NCBI RefSeq assembly: GCF_014652915.1
Contig: NZ_BMZS01000002.1
Coordinates: 540,590 to 604,589 of the forward strand
Source: Thalassobaculum fulvum
GTDB taxonomy: Bacteria; Pseudomonadota; Alphaproteobacteria; Thalassobaculales; Thalassobaculaceae
Reading direction: 5' to 3'
DNA length: 64,000 bases
Shown here: one piece after another, positions 9,031-17,265 of the stretch
How positions within the stretch are numbered: the first letter of the stretch is position 1
Layout: each line of letters starts with the position of its first letter
Translations under genes and position numbers: made by a program
The notes under the pieces: model-generated
Database searches by the model: none
Seen by the model: the letters and a program-made list of their open reading frames with translations, nothing else
What the model was told of the DNA's origin: nothing

Positions 9031-9150
9031 GACGAAGCGGAATACTAGGCGATCCGCTCGAACTCCGGTTAAGTTCGGCTTGGAGGGTCCTGGCTCGACT
9101 GTCGTCGTAGCCAGCACGCAACGAGCTTGGCAGATCGGGAGGAAGTCCAG

Positions 9151-10080
9151 ATGAAGCGACTGTTGGTTGGTGTCGTCGGATTTGCGTGTGCCGCCTTGGC
9201 ATCTCCCCAGGCCGAGGCAACGCTCAAGGTCTTCGCCTGCTTCCCGGAATGGGAGGCGCTCGCGAAGGAAATCGGCGGTGACGAGGTCGAGGTGTTCACC
9301 GCGGTCTCGCCGCTGGTGAACCCGGACCACGTGACCGTGACGCCGGAACTGCTGGCCTCGCTCAAGGCGGCCGATCTCCTGGTCTGCACCGGCGGCGGCT
9401 TCGAGGACGAGTGGCTGCCCGCCGCTCTCGCCCGGGTCCAGAACCCCAAGCTCGCGGAGGGGCAAGCCGGTCGGTTCTTCGCCGCGGACTTCGTCAAGAC
9501 GCTCGAGGACGACCACCATGCCGACGAGAAGAAGGCCGGCGACCTGCACGAGCACGGCAACCCGCACATCCAGGGCGACCCGCACCGGATCCGCACCCTG
9601 GGCGGCCAGCTCGGCAAGCGCATGATCGCCCTGGACGCCGCCGAAGCATCCGTCTACTCGGCGAACACCAAGCGGTTCGTGCAAGAGATCGGCGACCTCG
9701 CCAAGAAGCTCGAGGAGAAGGCGGCCGCCCTGCGCGGGATCAACATCGTCGCCCAGCACGAGCACTCGGTGTACCTGCTGAATTGGCTGAAGGTCCACAG
9801 CGCCGCGATCGTCGAGCCGGAAGTCGGCGTGCCGCCGGGACCGCAGGACCTCGCCCGGATCATCGAGTTGATCCCGCGAGAAAACGTGAAGCTGGCGCTG
9901 TACGCCGCCTACGAGGACCCGCGGCCGTCGAAATACGTCACCGAACGGGCCGGCATTCCCCTGGTGAAGGTCCCTTTCACGGTCGGCGGGACCGATGGCG
10001 GCGGACCGACCTTCGCGCGGTTCTACAGGGATTCCGTGGACCGGCTGCTCGACGGCCTGAACGGAAAGGACCGGCCCTGA
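9151..10080 (+). CDS. ZnuA-like metal ABC substrate-binding protein without an ABC partner
   Basis: A 309-residue exported protein of cluster A-I (ZnuA/PsaA family). It has a signal peptide (about residues 1-23, ending ASPQAEA), then LKVFACFPEWEALAKEIGG, VNPDHVTVTPE (metal His), a histidine/acid-rich loop DDHHADEK...DLHEHGNPH, VAQHEHSVYLLNWL and PEVGVPPGPQDLARI. The ligands fit Zn2+ or Mn2+. The ATG at 9151 has GGGAGGAAG upstream; an earlier start would spoil the signal peptide. No ATPase or permease gene follows, so it must use distant partners or act as a periplasmic metal chaperone. Confidence 0.85.
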   Translation: MKRLLVGVVGFACAALASPQAEATLKVFACFPEWEALAKEIGGDEVEVFTAVSPLVNPDHVTVTPELLASLKAADLLVCTGGGFEDEWLPAALARVQNPKLAEGQAGRFFAADFVKTLEDDHHADEKKAGDLHEHGNPHIQGDPHRIRTLGGQLGKRMIALDAAEASVYSANTKRFVQEIGDLAKKLEEKAAALRGINIVAQHEHSVYLLNWLKVHSAAIVEPEVGVPPGPQDLARIIELIPRENVKLALYAAYEDPRPSKYVTERAGIPLVKVPFTVGGTDGGGPTFARFYRDSVDRLLDGLNGKDRP

Positions 10081-10142
10081 TCCGACGGAACCTGCGGCCG
10101 GTGACGACGGCTGGCGCGCGGTTCGGGCGACGGTCCGGGCTG

Positions 10143-10169
10143 TTGCGCGCAGCCCGGCGGCGTTAGAAT
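10143..10169 (+). promoter_or_regulatory. candidate promoter giving a leaderless transcript
   Basis: TTGCGC at 10143-10148 and TAGAAT at 10164-10169, spacer 15. The hexamer ends six bases before the ATG at 10176, so transcription would begin at or next to the start codon. There is no purine-rich ribosome-binding site, which is consistent with leaderless expression. The short spacer lowers confidence. Confidence 0.35.
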
Positions 10170-10175
10170 TCTTCC

Positions 10176-10835
10176 ATGCCGGGCACCATCCGTCGGGACA
10201 GCCTCAATCGCGCCGTGGCGGGCCTGCTGCGGACGGTCCCGGTGCCCTCGGCGCCGGTAGCGCGCACGCTCCTGTGGCTGCTTGCCGGCGTCGTTCCGGT
10301 GGTCGTCCTGGTCTTGATCGCAGGCCGGCTGACCGGGGCCCCGTCGGCGCCCGTCAATACCTACCTGCTGACCTCCACCCTGGGTTCGGCCGCGACCGCC
10401 GTCCTGGCGGCGCTGGCCGCATTCGAGCTGGCCCAGCCGGGCCGTCCGGCCCGGTGGGCACTGCTGCCGGTTCCCGCAGCGGTCGTCTGGTTCGCGGCCA
10501 CCGGCGCCGGCTGTGTCGGCACGCTGTTCGCGCCCGACAGCTGGGGCAACGCGGCCGGCGAAGCCGGGGAGTGCCTGCGGTTCATTCTCCTCGCGGCCGC
10601 GCCTCTCTCCGTCGTGCTGTTCGGACTGCAGCGCCGGCGGCCGACACCCAGGCCCCGGCTGGTCGGTCTCCTCGGCGGCGTTGCCGCGGCGGCCGCCGCG
10701 GTGAGCCTGCTGGCGCTCGTGCACCCGCACGACTCGGCCCTGCCCGACCTGCTGTCCCACGGGCTCGCGGTGGCTGTCGTGGTCGCTGCGAACGCGGCCC
10801 TGGCCGGCCGACCGCCTCGCCGTCGGGCCGGCTGA
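10176..10835 (+). CDS. NrsF (DUF1109)-family membrane anti-sigma-like protein
   Basis: A 219-residue protein with six predicted TM segments. WALLPVPAAVVWFAATGAGC, GECLRF and LVHPHDSALPDLLSHGLAV match the conserved blocks of the NrsF/DUF1109 family, including two conserved cysteines. In Caulobacter NrsF is a membrane inhibitor of an ECF sigma factor. Here no sigma-factor gene is adjacent, so it is an orphan whose partner must be elsewhere, or it has another function. It follows the ZnuA-like gene by 95 bases. Confidence 0.7.
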   Translation: MPGTIRRDSLNRAVAGLLRTVPVPSAPVARTLLWLLAGVVPVVVLVLIAGRLTGAPSAPVNTYLLTSTLGSAATAVLAALAAFELAQPGRPARWALLPVPAAVVWFAATGAGCVGTLFAPDSWGNAAGEAGECLRFILLAAAPLSVVLFGLQRRRPTPRPRLVGLLGGVAAAAAAVSLLALVHPHDSALPDLLSHGLAVAVVVAANAALAGRPPRRRAG

Positions 10836-10855
10836 ACGCCCGGCCGACCACGATC

Positions 10856-10886
10856 TTGTGGCGGACGGCCGCCGTAGCAATATAAT
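10856..10886 (+). promoter_or_regulatory. candidate promoter with consensus TATAAT
   Basis: A perfect TATAAT at 10881-10886 stands out in this GC-rich DNA. The best -35 is TTGTGG at 10856-10861 with a long 19-base spacer. It would drive the small-protein gene at 11000. Confidence 0.4.
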
Positions 10887-10999
10887 CGCTTCGAACATCG
10901 GGCCGGCCTCCACGACGAAGAGGCGTTCGCGCGCCGCCCCGCCGGAACACGCCGGTCCTGCGACCGCCGGGTCCGGGGTTCGGGAGCGAGCGGACCTCC

Positions 11000-11416
11000 A
11001 TGACGGGGGCTCATCACGGATCGAACGACCAGAGCCCGAAGCGGCGGCTGCGGGTGGCGACACTCGTCTGGCTGCTCTCCGCCTTGTCGCTCCTGCAATG
11101 GATCGCCCCGAGCGTCGATCCGTGGCTGCTTGCCCGGCTCGGCGAAGGCGCGACGCTGGAACCGCCGCCGGCAGCCGCCGAGCACCCTTCGCCAGCGGTC
11201 GAGGCGAGGTCGACGGCCGCCCCCGCCGCCTTCGAGGCACGGCCGGCCGGTCAACGCTCCCTGCCGTCCAACGACGACCTCGACGCGGTTCCCCATCACC
11301 CGCAACTGACGATCGCCGGCGAGTTCCGCGCCGCACCGCAGCGCACCCGGACCGTCGCGACGCTGTCACGAGACAGCCATTCCACCACGGCACGCAGCCC
11401 ACCCGGCAAGGGATGA
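11000..11416 (+). CDS. hypothetical single-TM protein with low-complexity tail
   Basis: A 138-residue protein that I do not recognise. The N-terminus is charged (SPKRRLRV) and followed by one hydrophobic segment (about residues 20-40, ATLVWLLSALSLLQW), so it is a signal anchor or uncleaved signal. The remainder is alanine/proline-rich and looks disordered. The ATG at 11000 is preceded by GGGAGCGAGCGGACCTCC. A consensus -10 box lies upstream. It could be an envelope protein; no function is offered. Confidence 0.5.
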   Translation: MTGAHHGSNDQSPKRRLRVATLVWLLSALSLLQWIAPSVDPWLLARLGEGATLEPPPAAAEHPSPAVEARSTAAPAAFEARPAGQRSLPSNDDLDAVPHHPQLTIAGEFRAAPQRTRTVATLSRDSHSTTARSPPGKG

Positions 11417-11555
11417 CGGCCGGCCGCGCCTGAGCGGCCCTCGAAACCGCATCCGACCGTGCCCAATCGCCCGCCGGCCGGTCCGGCCGACGGGTGACAG
11501 GCACACCGCCCGGGCCTCTCGCCATGGCCATCCGAGCGTCCGCACCGCTTCCGAT

Positions 11556-11574
11556 CCGGCTGCATGCCAGCCGG
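11556..11574. repeat. short inverted repeat upstream of small membrane operon
   Basis: CCGGCTG and CAGCCGG flank CATGC, a perfect 7-bp hairpin in the 225-base gap between the genes at 11000 and 11642. There is no T tract, so it is not an obvious terminator. Nothing else recognisable lies in that gap. Confidence 0.35.
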
Positions 11575-11641
11575 AGGCTGCGTGCCGCCGGAGGTCATGC
11601 CGCGGAGGTCGTGCCGGGCTCCTTCGCAAGGACCATCTCCC

Positions 11642-11968
11642 ATGTTGCCCATGCTCGAGCACGCCGCCGTCGGTGCTGCTCTCGTCACGCTGGCGGCCAT
11701 CGGTCTCGCCCGTGCCGCCGTCCACTTCCAACGGTTCACGGGTACCGAGGACCGCTTCTTCTCGACTTCGTTCGTCTCGGTCGCGCTGGTCGCGCTGCTG
11801 GTCGGCGGCGCGTTCTATCTGGGCCGAGCCGCCTTCGAGGCCGACGGTCTCTGGCAACCGGTCTTCGCCGCCGGCGGAATCGCCGTCGTCGTTCTGGTCC
11901 CGACGGTGATCTGGCAGTGGTTCGGCCCGCGCGCCGCGGAGGCCGCCGGACGGCGGGCATCGGCATGA
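11642..11968 (+). CDS. small membrane protein, 108 aa, three TM segments
   Basis: I do not recognise this family. Three hydrophobic segments are visible (about residues 8-25, 45-62 and 75-93), with HFQRFTGTEDRFFSTSF between the first two and WQWFGPR after the last. The ATG at 11642 has AAGGA upstream. Its stop overlaps the start of the next gene (ATGATGA at 11965), indicating translational coupling in a small operon. Confidence 0.6.
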   Translation: MLPMLEHAAVGAALVTLAAIGLARAAVHFQRFTGTEDRFFSTSFVSVALVALLVGGAFYLGRAAFEADGLWQPVFAAGGIAVVVLVPTVIWQWFGPRAAEAAGRRASA

Positions 11969-12243
11969 TGCTGGTCGCGCCCCCCCTCGTCACCCGGCCG
12001 GTTGCGACGGTCAGACGGTCGGCCATCCCGGCCGGCGTCATGGCCTCGGCCGTGGCCCTGCTCGTCGCCGGCACCCTGGGCACGACCGGCGCCACCATCG
12101 TCGGAACCGCCGTTCATCTGCTCGGCGCGTCCGACGAATGGGCCCTGACAACCGGCGCCCTGACCGCCGCGGCCGCCCTGCTTCCGGCCGTAGCGCTGGC
12201 CCGCCGTACCTGGCGGGTCGAGCGCTACGGCGACGACACCTGA
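11965..12243 (+). CDS. small membrane protein, 92 aa
   Basis: Unrecognised 92-residue protein with two to three hydrophobic stretches (VMASAVALLVAGTLGTTGA, a central amphipathic part, and LTTGALTAAAALLPAVALA), ending in a basic tail RRTWRVERYG. The start is the double ATG at 11965/11968, which overlaps the upstream stop. It lies between two other small membrane protein genes and probably acts with them. Confidence 0.55.
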   Translation: MMLVAPPLVTRPVATVRRSAIPAGVMASAVALLVAGTLGTTGATIVGTAVHLLGASDEWALTTGALTAAAALLPAVALARRTWRVERYGDDT

Positions 12244-12287
12244 ACCGCTGACCCCTGGCACCAAGCCTTAAGGGAAAGGAAACGACC

Positions 12288-12500
12288 ATGCTTGTCGGGT
12301 TGGAATTCATCATCGCCGCGGCCGCCGTCGTCGGCGCCATCGCCATGTTCGTGCTTGCCCTGCGTCGCCGACCGGCGGTCGACACCGCACGGCAGAACGA
12401 CACGTCGGGCGGGGCGATCGTCGCCACGAACTTCTACGCACTGGCGATCATCGGCCTGCTCTTCTTCGGGATCAGCTTCCTGATCGACGTGTTCTCATGA
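12288..12500 (+). CDS. small membrane protein, 70 aa, two TM segments
   Basis: Unrecognised 70-residue protein: TM1 (about residues 5-25, FIIAAAAVVGAIAMFVLAL), a basic loop RRRPAVDTARQND, and TM2 (about 48-68, FYALAIIGLLFFGISFLIDV). The start is well supported by AAGGGAAAGGAAACGACC just before the ATG. It is the last gene of the three-gene small-membrane-protein set and ends six bases beyond the convergent GMC gene's stop, overlapping it. Confidence 0.65.
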   Translation: MLVGLEFIIAAAAVVGAIAMFVLALRRRPAVDTARQNDTSGGAIVATNFYALAIIGLLFFGISFLIDVFS

Positions 12501-14153
12501 GTGCTCGGTGCCGGTCCCCGAAGCCGGGCGACCGGCACCGGTTCGCGCCGCCTCCCGGATCATGTCCGACGCCTTCTCGGCGATCATGAGGGTGGCGGCG
12601 TTGGTGTTGGCCGACACCATGGTCGGCATCACCGAGGCGTCGACCACCCGCAGGCCCTCCAGGCCCCGGACCCGGAGATCGGGACCGACCACCGCCTCGG
12701 GATCCGTGCCCATCCGGCAGGTGCCGATGGCGTGGTAGACGGTCGCGCCCTTGGCCCGGGCGTAGGCCAGCAGCTCGTCATCTGACCGGACCGCCGCCCC
12801 CGGCAGGGTCTCCGGCCCGCGATACCCCTCCAGCGCCGGGCTCGCCAGCAGCCGGCGGCCCCAGCGCAGGCCCTCGACGATCGACCGCCGGTCGATCTCG
12901 TCCGCCAGGTAGTTCGGCTGGATTGCCGGCGGCGCGTCCGGGTCGGCCGAGCGGGCGCGGACGTGCCCGCGGCTCTCCGGCCGCATCTGCCAGACCCCGA
13001 GGGTCATGCCGGGCTCCCGCTGAAGCTGCCCGACCACGCCGTCGGTGTAGCTGGCCGGGGTGAACACGAACTGCAGGTCCGGCAGCTCGAGCTCCGGGCG
13101 CGAGCGCACGAACGCCCCGACATGCGCCGGGCTGAACGCCAGCAGGCCACCGCCGGTCGCCAGCCAGCGGGCGATCTCCCACCACAGCCGGGGCCCACGC
13201 GCCCGCTCGTTCAGGGTGGCCGAGCCGGTCACCCGGTGCACGACCCGGACCGCGTAGTGGTCCTGCAGCCCCGCGCCGACGCCGGCCAGGTCGCGCAGCA
13301 CCGGGATGCCGAGGTCGCGCAGCAGGCCGGCCGGCCCGATGCCGGAGAGCTGCAGCAGGTGCGGCGTGTTGATCGCGCCGGCCGCCAGGACCACCTCGGC
13401 CCCGGCCCGCGACCGGTGGACCTTGCCGTGCTGCCGCCAGGTCACCCCGGTCGCCCGGCCATCCTCGACGTCGATCCGAAGGACATGCGCGCCGGTCTCG
13501 ACCCGCAGGTTCGGGCGGTTGCGGACCGGGTGCAGGAAACCGGTGGCGGCGCTGTGCCGGCGGCCCTTGCGGATGGTGCGCTGGTAGTAACCGACGCCCT
13601 CCTGGACCGCGCCGTTGTAGTCCGGGTTGCGCGGCACCCCGGCCTGCTCGGCGCCGGCGATGAACGCCTCGCAGACCGGGTGCCGCTCGTGGATGTCGGA
13701 GACGTGCTGCGGGCCGCCCGATCCGTGGAAGTCGTCGGCGCCGCTGGAACGGTCCTCGGCGCGCCGGAAGTACGGCAGCACGTCGTCGTAGGACCAGCCG
13801 CGGTTGCCCATCTGCGCCCAGGTGTCGAAGTCGCGGGCCTGGCCGCGGACGTAGAGGTGGCCGTTGATCGAGCTCGACCCGCCCAGCACCTTGCCGCGCG
13901 GGAAGAAGATCGCCCGGCCGTCCACGCCCGGCCCCGGCTCGGTCGTGTAGCACCAGTTGAAGCGCGGATCCTGGAAAGTCTTCAGGAATCCGACCGGGGC
14001 CCGGACATAGGGATGCGCGTCCGATCCGCCGGCCTCCAGCACCAGCACCCGGATGCGCGGATCCTGCGACAGCCGGTTGGCCAGAACGCAGCCGGCCGAG
14101 CCGGCGCCGACCACGATGTAGTCCCAGGTGTCGGACTCGTTCTCCGGCTTCAG
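12495..14153 (-). CDS. GMC-family FAD oxidoreductase, apparent CTG start
   Basis: A 552-residue glucose-methanol-choline oxidoreductase. The N-terminal Rossmann motif is YIVVGAGSAGCVLANRLS with VLVLEAGG after it; the GMC signatures PRGKVLGGSSSINGHLYVRG and GAINTPHLLQLSGIGP are present, and YHAIGTCRMG with VDASVMPTMVSANTNAA forms the C-terminal catalytic region. Family members oxidise alcohols such as choline or aromatic alcohols. No ATG, GTG or TTG precedes the FAD motif. A CTG at 14153 sits five bases after a perfect AAGGAGG that overlaps the upstream dioxygenase stop, so I take CTG as the start. It is coupled to the dioxygenase gene. Confidence 0.88.
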   Translation of the reverse strand: MKPENESDTWDYIVVGAGSAGCVLANRLSQDPRIRVLVLEAGGSDAHPYVRAPVGFLKTFQDPRFNWCYTTEPGPGVDGRAIFFPRGKVLGGSSSINGHLYVRGQARDFDTWAQMGNRGWSYDDVLPYFRRAEDRSSGADDFHGSGGPQHVSDIHERHPVCEAFIAGAEQAGVPRNPDYNGAVQEGVGYYQRTIRKGRRHSAATGFLHPVRNRPNLRVETGAHVLRIDVEDGRATGVTWRQHGKVHRSRAGAEVVLAAGAINTPHLLQLSGIGPAGLLRDLGIPVLRDLAGVGAGLQDHYAVRVVHRVTGSATLNERARGPRLWWEIARWLATGGGLLAFSPAHVGAFVRSRPELELPDLQFVFTPASYTDGVVGQLQREPGMTLGVWQMRPESRGHVRARSADPDAPPAIQPNYLADEIDRRSIVEGLRWGRRLLASPALEGYRGPETLPGAAVRSDDELLAYARAKGATVYHAIGTCRMGTDPEAVVGPDLRVRGLEGLRVVDASVMPTMVSANTNAATLMIAEKASDMIREAARTGAGRPASGTGTEHS

Positions 14154-14167
14154 GCTCGCCTCCTTCA
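14151..14167 (-). promoter_or_regulatory. strong Shine-Dalgarno and CTG start of GMC gene
   Basis: On the minus strand the dioxygenase TGA (14167-14165) shares its last base with AAGGAGG (14165-14159), followed by CGAGC and CTG (14153-14151). The spacing is ideal for initiation at the CTG. Confidence 0.65.
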
Positions 14168-15037
14168 GGCAGCGATATGCGGCGTCTCGACCGTCGGCCC
14201 GTCGCCGGCGATCGTGGTGCGGACCATGTGGCGGGCCTCGTCGCTGCCGCGGAACGGGGTGGCCCGGTGCAGGACCGCCCGGTTGTTCCACAGCACCAGG
14301 TCGTGCGGCCGCCACTCGTGACTGTAGACGAACCGCTCCTGGGTGCAGAACGCCATCAGCTCGTCGATCAGCGCCCGGCCCGCCGCCTCGTCCATGCCCT
14401 CGACCCGGGCTGCATGGGCGCCGAGATACAGCGAGCGGCCGAGCTCCGGGCCGTGGTCGAGCACCATCGCCTGGCGGACCGGCGGCACCGCCCGCTTCTC
14501 CTCCTCGGTCACGAGGTCGGGATCGACCTTGCTGCGCGACCAGCCGTAGTCGTGAACCGCCACCCGGCCCTCGACCGCGTCCTTCAGGCGCTGGGGCAGC
14601 TCGGCATAGGCGGCGCGCATGCAGCAGTACTGGGTGTCGCCGCCCTCGGACGGAATGATCCGGGCCGACAGCATCGAGGCCTTGGCCGGAACCGGCTTGA
14701 ACGAGCTGTCGGCGTGCCAGAACCGGTTGGCCCGGTTGTTCAGCATCTGTCGCGAGGTCGGCGGCACGATCGAGCCGTCCGGCGCCAGGTTCGACAGAAT
14801 CACCAGCTGGCTGCCGGCGCCGCTGGTCCCGACCTTGGTGGTCTCGAGCTCGCCGAACCGGCGGCTGAAGCGGATCTGCTGTTCGTCGTCGATGTCCTGG
14901 TCGCGGAATACCAGGACCGAGCGCGTCGCGAACGCCCGGCGAATGGTCTCGAAGGTGGCGTCGTCCGGACCGGACGCCAGGTCGAGGCCCGTGACCTCGG
15001 CGGCGAACAGCTTGTGCAGCGGCGTGATACGGACCAT
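14165..15037 (-). CDS. TfdA/TauD-family Fe(II)/2-oxoglutarate dioxygenase
   Basis: A 290-residue dioxygenase. VTGLDLASG near residue 15 and VLVFRDQDIDDEQQIRFSRRFG are typical of the TauD/TfdA family. The iron triad is visible as HADSSF (His-x-Asp) and the distal HRATPFRG histidine, with the 2-oxoglutarate-binding arginine in the following RHMVRT. It would hydroxylate a small acid (alpha-ketoglutarate-dependent) such as an aryloxyacetate or sulfonate; the substrate is unknown. The ATG at 15037 has AAGAGGGAGG upstream. It precedes and is coupled to the GMC gene, so the two likely act in sequence on one compound. Confidence 0.87.
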   Translation of the reverse strand: MVRITPLHKLFAAEVTGLDLASGPDDATFETIRRAFATRSVLVFRDQDIDDEQQIRFSRRFGELETTKVGTSGAGSQLVILSNLAPDGSIVPPTSRQMLNNRANRFWHADSSFKPVPAKASMLSARIIPSEGGDTQYCCMRAAYAELPQRLKDAVEGRVAVHDYGWSRSKVDPDLVTEEEKRAVPPVRQAMVLDHGPELGRSLYLGAHAARVEGMDEAAGRALIDELMAFCTQERFVYSHEWRPHDLVLWNNRAVLHRATPFRGSDEARHMVRTTIAGDGPTVETPHIAA

Positions 15038-15134
15038 CGGCGACCTCCCTCTTGGTTGCGGGGAACACCCTGCTCCAGGACCACCGGACGCCAGAAGTGG
15101 GAAAATAAGGGAAATTCGTTCCCGAAAATCGGGA

Positions 15135-16043
15135 TCAAAGCAGCGCCGAGCGAGCCAGGAATTCCTGCAGGTGCTCGACGAACGCCCGGGTCTTGGCCGG
15201 CACCAGCGGCGTGCGGGCATGCACCGCGTAGATCTCCTCGCGGTAGCCCTCCGGGTAGCAGACCGTGTCGGCGAGGCAGCGGACCAGGGTCCCGGCCTTC
15301 AGGTCGCCCGCCACCATCCAGGTCGGCAGCAGCGCCAGCCCGAGGCCGTCGAGCGCGGCCGCCCGCAGCACCTCGCCGCTGTTCGACCGGAGCGGCCCGG
15401 ACACCGCCACCTCGCGGCGGCCCCGGGCGGTCTCGAACACCCACACCGACGGCTCGAAGGCATGGCGGTAGCCGAGGCAGTCGTGGCGGCCCAGGTCGTC
15501 CGGGCCGGCCGGCGGCGGGTTTGTCGCGAAATACGCCGGGCTGGCGCACATCACCCGCTCGGCCGAGGCCAGCCGGTGGGCGACCAGCGACTTCTCGGCC
15601 GGCGCGCCCAGGCGGATCACCAGGTCGACGCCGCGGGTCGGGGCGATCTCGACGGTCTCGGTCAGGCTCAGGTCGATCTCGACCTCCGGGCAGGCCGCCC
15701 GGAACGACGGCAGCGCCGGCATCACGTGCAGCATGCCGAACGACCGCCGGGCGGTGATCCGCAGCACCCCGGTCGGCCGCGACTGCAGCTCGCCGGCCTG
15801 TCGCATCGCCCCGTCGAGCTCGTCCAGCAGGCCGGCCATCCGGTCGTACAGGTGCCGCCCGGCCTCGGTCGCCGACACCGTCCGCGTGGTGCGGTCGAGC
15901 AGCCGGACCTTCAGTTCGGCCTCCAGGTCCTGCATGCGCTTGGAGGCCGCGGTGCTGGACAGGCCGAGCGAGCGGCCGGCGCCGGTGATGCTGCCGGTCT
16001 CGACCACCCGGACGAACAGGCGCAGGGCGGACAGGCGATCCAA
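15135..16043 (-). CDS. LysR-family regulator
   Basis: A 302-residue LysR regulator with the N-terminal winged helix (LFVRVVETGSITGAGRSLGL, SKRMQDLEAELKVRLLDRTTR) and a C-terminal co-inducer domain. The start is TTG at 16043, supported by GGAGGAG six bases upstream; a later ATG would delete the HTH. It is upstream of, and on the same strand as, the dioxygenase-GMC pair, and divergent from the Asp-box propeller gene, so either could be its target. Confidence 0.9.
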   Translation of the reverse strand: MDRLSALRLFVRVVETGSITGAGRSLGLSSTAASKRMQDLEAELKVRLLDRTTRTVSATEAGRHLYDRMAGLLDELDGAMRQAGELQSRPTGVLRITARRSFGMLHVMPALPSFRAACPEVEIDLSLTETVEIAPTRGVDLVIRLGAPAEKSLVAHRLASAERVMCASPAYFATNPPPAGPDDLGRHDCLGYRHAFEPSVWVFETARGRREVAVSGPLRSNSGEVLRAAALDGLGLALLPTWMVAGDLKAGTLVRCLADTVCYPEGYREEIYAVHARTPLVPAKTRAFVEHLQEFLARSALL

Positions 16044-16178
16044 GGACGGGCTCCTCCAGGCGGAATGGCAGGCGCAGTCTAGCGGCCGCAGCCCTTCCTG
16101 GCAGCCGATTGACCGCCCGCCGGCCCGGTTCTACCGTTTCGATCCCACCGCTTCTCCGCGTTCCAACCGGAGGCCTCC

Positions 16179-17231
16179 ATGACGGGATCCAACATCTACG
16201 TCGGCGTCGCCGGCTATGTCGGCCGCCCCGACGCGCCCGGCGCCGTCGGGCTGTTCCGGCGGTCGACCGACGGCGGCGACTGGCAGCACGTGATCCGCAC
16301 CCTCGAGGTCTACACGGTCTACGTCCACCCGGCCGATCCCGGCCTGGTGTTCGCCGGCACCTCCGACGGCGTGTGGCGCAGCACCGACCGCGGTGCCACC
16401 TTCCAGCGCACCGGGTTCCCCGACGCCGGCCGGCAGGTCTGGAGCCTGCTGGCCAGCGACGGGGATCCCGACCGCATGTATGCCGGCGCCTCGCCGATCG
16501 GGGTGTTCCGCTCCGACGACCGCGGCGCCACCTGGCGCAGGCTGCCCGAGCCGAGCATCCCGGCACGCTGCTCCGGCCCGTTCGCGCCGCGGGTGATGCG
16601 GATGGCACAGCGCCCCGGTCGGCCGGACGAGGTCTATGCGGCGATGGAGATCGCCGGCGCCATGCGCACCACCGACGGCGGCGAGACCTGGCAGGACCTG
16701 GGCGACGATCTGGTCCGGCTGTCCGACCTGCCGCACCTGCGCAGCCAGATCGTGCAGAGCGAGACCGACGCCGAGGGCATGCTGGACGGCCACGCCATCA
16801 CCGTCAGCCCGGCCGATCCGGACGCGCCGATCATCGCCGTGCGCATGGGGCTGTTCCGCACCCGCGACGGCGGCCGGACCTGGCAGGACATGGAGGTCGG
16901 CCGGTTCTCGCCGACGACCTACGCCCGCGACGTGAAGACCTCGCCGCACGACCCGAACACCCTGTACGCCGCGCTGTCGGTCGCCGCCGCCAGCCACGAC
17001 GGCGGGGTCTACCGCAGCCGCGACGCCGGCGAGACCTGGGCGCGGTTCGACAAGGTGCAGGTGCACGGCACCGTCATGTCGGTCGGCCTGCACACCTCAG
17101 ATCCCGACCAAGTCTACGTCGCCGCCCGCTACGACGGCGAGGTGTTCGGCACCCGCGACGGCGGCGCGACCTGGGAGGCGATGCCGCTGCCCGGCCAGGT
17201 GAAGGACATCTACGCGATCGCCGCCGGCTGA
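16179..17231 (+). CDS. seven-Asp-box beta-propeller protein (BNR/sortilin-like)
   Basis: A 350-residue protein without a signal peptide. Seven Asp-box motifs are visible in order: RSTDGGDW, RSTDRGATF, RSDDRGATW, RTTDGGETW, RTRDGGRTW, RSRDAGETW and GTRDGGATW, which implies a seven-bladed propeller. Sialidase catalytic residues are not evident, so I call it a propeller scaffold or a hydrolase-like protein of unknown role. The ATG is preceded by CCGGAGG. It is followed 34 bases later by an amidohydrolase and is probably co-transcribed with it. Confidence 0.8.
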   Translation: MTGSNIYVGVAGYVGRPDAPGAVGLFRRSTDGGDWQHVIRTLEVYTVYVHPADPGLVFAGTSDGVWRSTDRGATFQRTGFPDAGRQVWSLLASDGDPDRMYAGASPIGVFRSDDRGATWRRLPEPSIPARCSGPFAPRVMRMAQRPGRPDEVYAAMEIAGAMRTTDGGETWQDLGDDLVRLSDLPHLRSQIVQSETDAEGMLDGHAITVSPADPDAPIIAVRMGLFRTRDGGRTWQDMEVGRFSPTTYARDVKTSPHDPNTLYAALSVAAASHDGGVYRSRDAGETWARFDKVQVHGTVMSVGLHTSDPDQVYVAARYDGEVFGTRDGGATWEAMPLPGQVKDIYAIAAG

Positions 17232-17265
17232 CCCCAATCCCTGACGACCGTCCGAGAGGAACCCG

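Noticed and set aside
9151-10080. Complete zinc ABC transporter operon
   Set aside because: No ATPase or permease gene follows; the next genes are an NrsF-like and small membrane proteins.
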